From: Atopobiaceae bacterium UBA7016
GTDB lineage: Bacteria; Actinomycetota; Coriobacteriia; Coriobacteriales; Atopobiaceae
Length of the DNA stretch: 5,598 nucleotides
NCBI GenBank assembly: GCA_002449555.1
Contig: DJXA01000232.1
Coordinates: forward strand, 20,157-25,754
Direction of reading: 5' to 3'
Under the pieces are notes generated by a model. The model did not search any database. It was not told the origin of the DNA and worked only from the letters and a program-made list of their open reading frames with translations. This document shows, in pieces, positions 5,591 to 5,598 of this stretch. Numbering within the stretch: the stretch's first letter is position 1; each line of letters starts with the position of its first letter. The position numbers were made by a program, and so were the translations under genes.

Positions 5591-5598
5591 CCGCACCG

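Overview
The window is GC-rich DNA with closely packed genes, and it reads as chromosome from an anaerobic Gram-positive bacterium. The best guess is a gut actinobacterium of the class Coriobacteriia (Collinsella-like). Four things point that way: an oxygen-sensitive class III ribonucleotide reductase, a non-mevalonate isoprenoid gene, a Veg protein of the Gram-positive type next to it, and GC-biased third codon positions throughout. The taxon is inferred from protein character and composition, not from a database match.

Layout from left to right. (1) Positions 1-2059, minus strand: nrdD, whose reading frame stops just after the first half of the C-terminal zinc site, so the usual glycyl-radical segment is absent. 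A GC-only hairpin lies 32 bases after its stop. (2) Positions 2060-2206: the nrdD control region. It has a good -35/-10 promoter flanked and overlapped by two NrdR-like boxes 32 bp apart centre to centre, and it fixes the nrdD start at 2059. (3) Positions 2207-2635, minus: a small YunG-like protein with a conserved Cys/His/Asp pattern. (4) Positions 2714-3190, plus: an unrecognised acidic protein with one membrane segment. (5) Positions 3191-3223: a 33-bp palindrome that exactly fills the gap between two convergent stop codons. (6) Positions 3224-4394, minus: veg followed by ispE, 13 bp apart, in the veg-to-ispE order also seen near ispE in Bacillus. (7) Positions 4395-4487: a divergent control region with a perfect 9-bp GC hairpin next to the veg ribosome binding site and a TATAAT box. 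(8) Positions 4488-5564, plus: an M24-family metallopeptidase (prolidase / Xaa-Pro aminopeptidase type), followed by a short hairpin terminator.

The genes do not form one pathway. They are housekeeping and accessory units: deoxynucleotide supply under NrdR control, isoprenoid precursor synthesis with veg, dipeptide recycling, and two poorly characterised proteins. The most unusual points are the NrdD that lacks its radical-bearing C-terminus and the palindrome that fits exactly between two stops. I saw no CRISPR array, tRNA, rRNA, transposase or phage gene.
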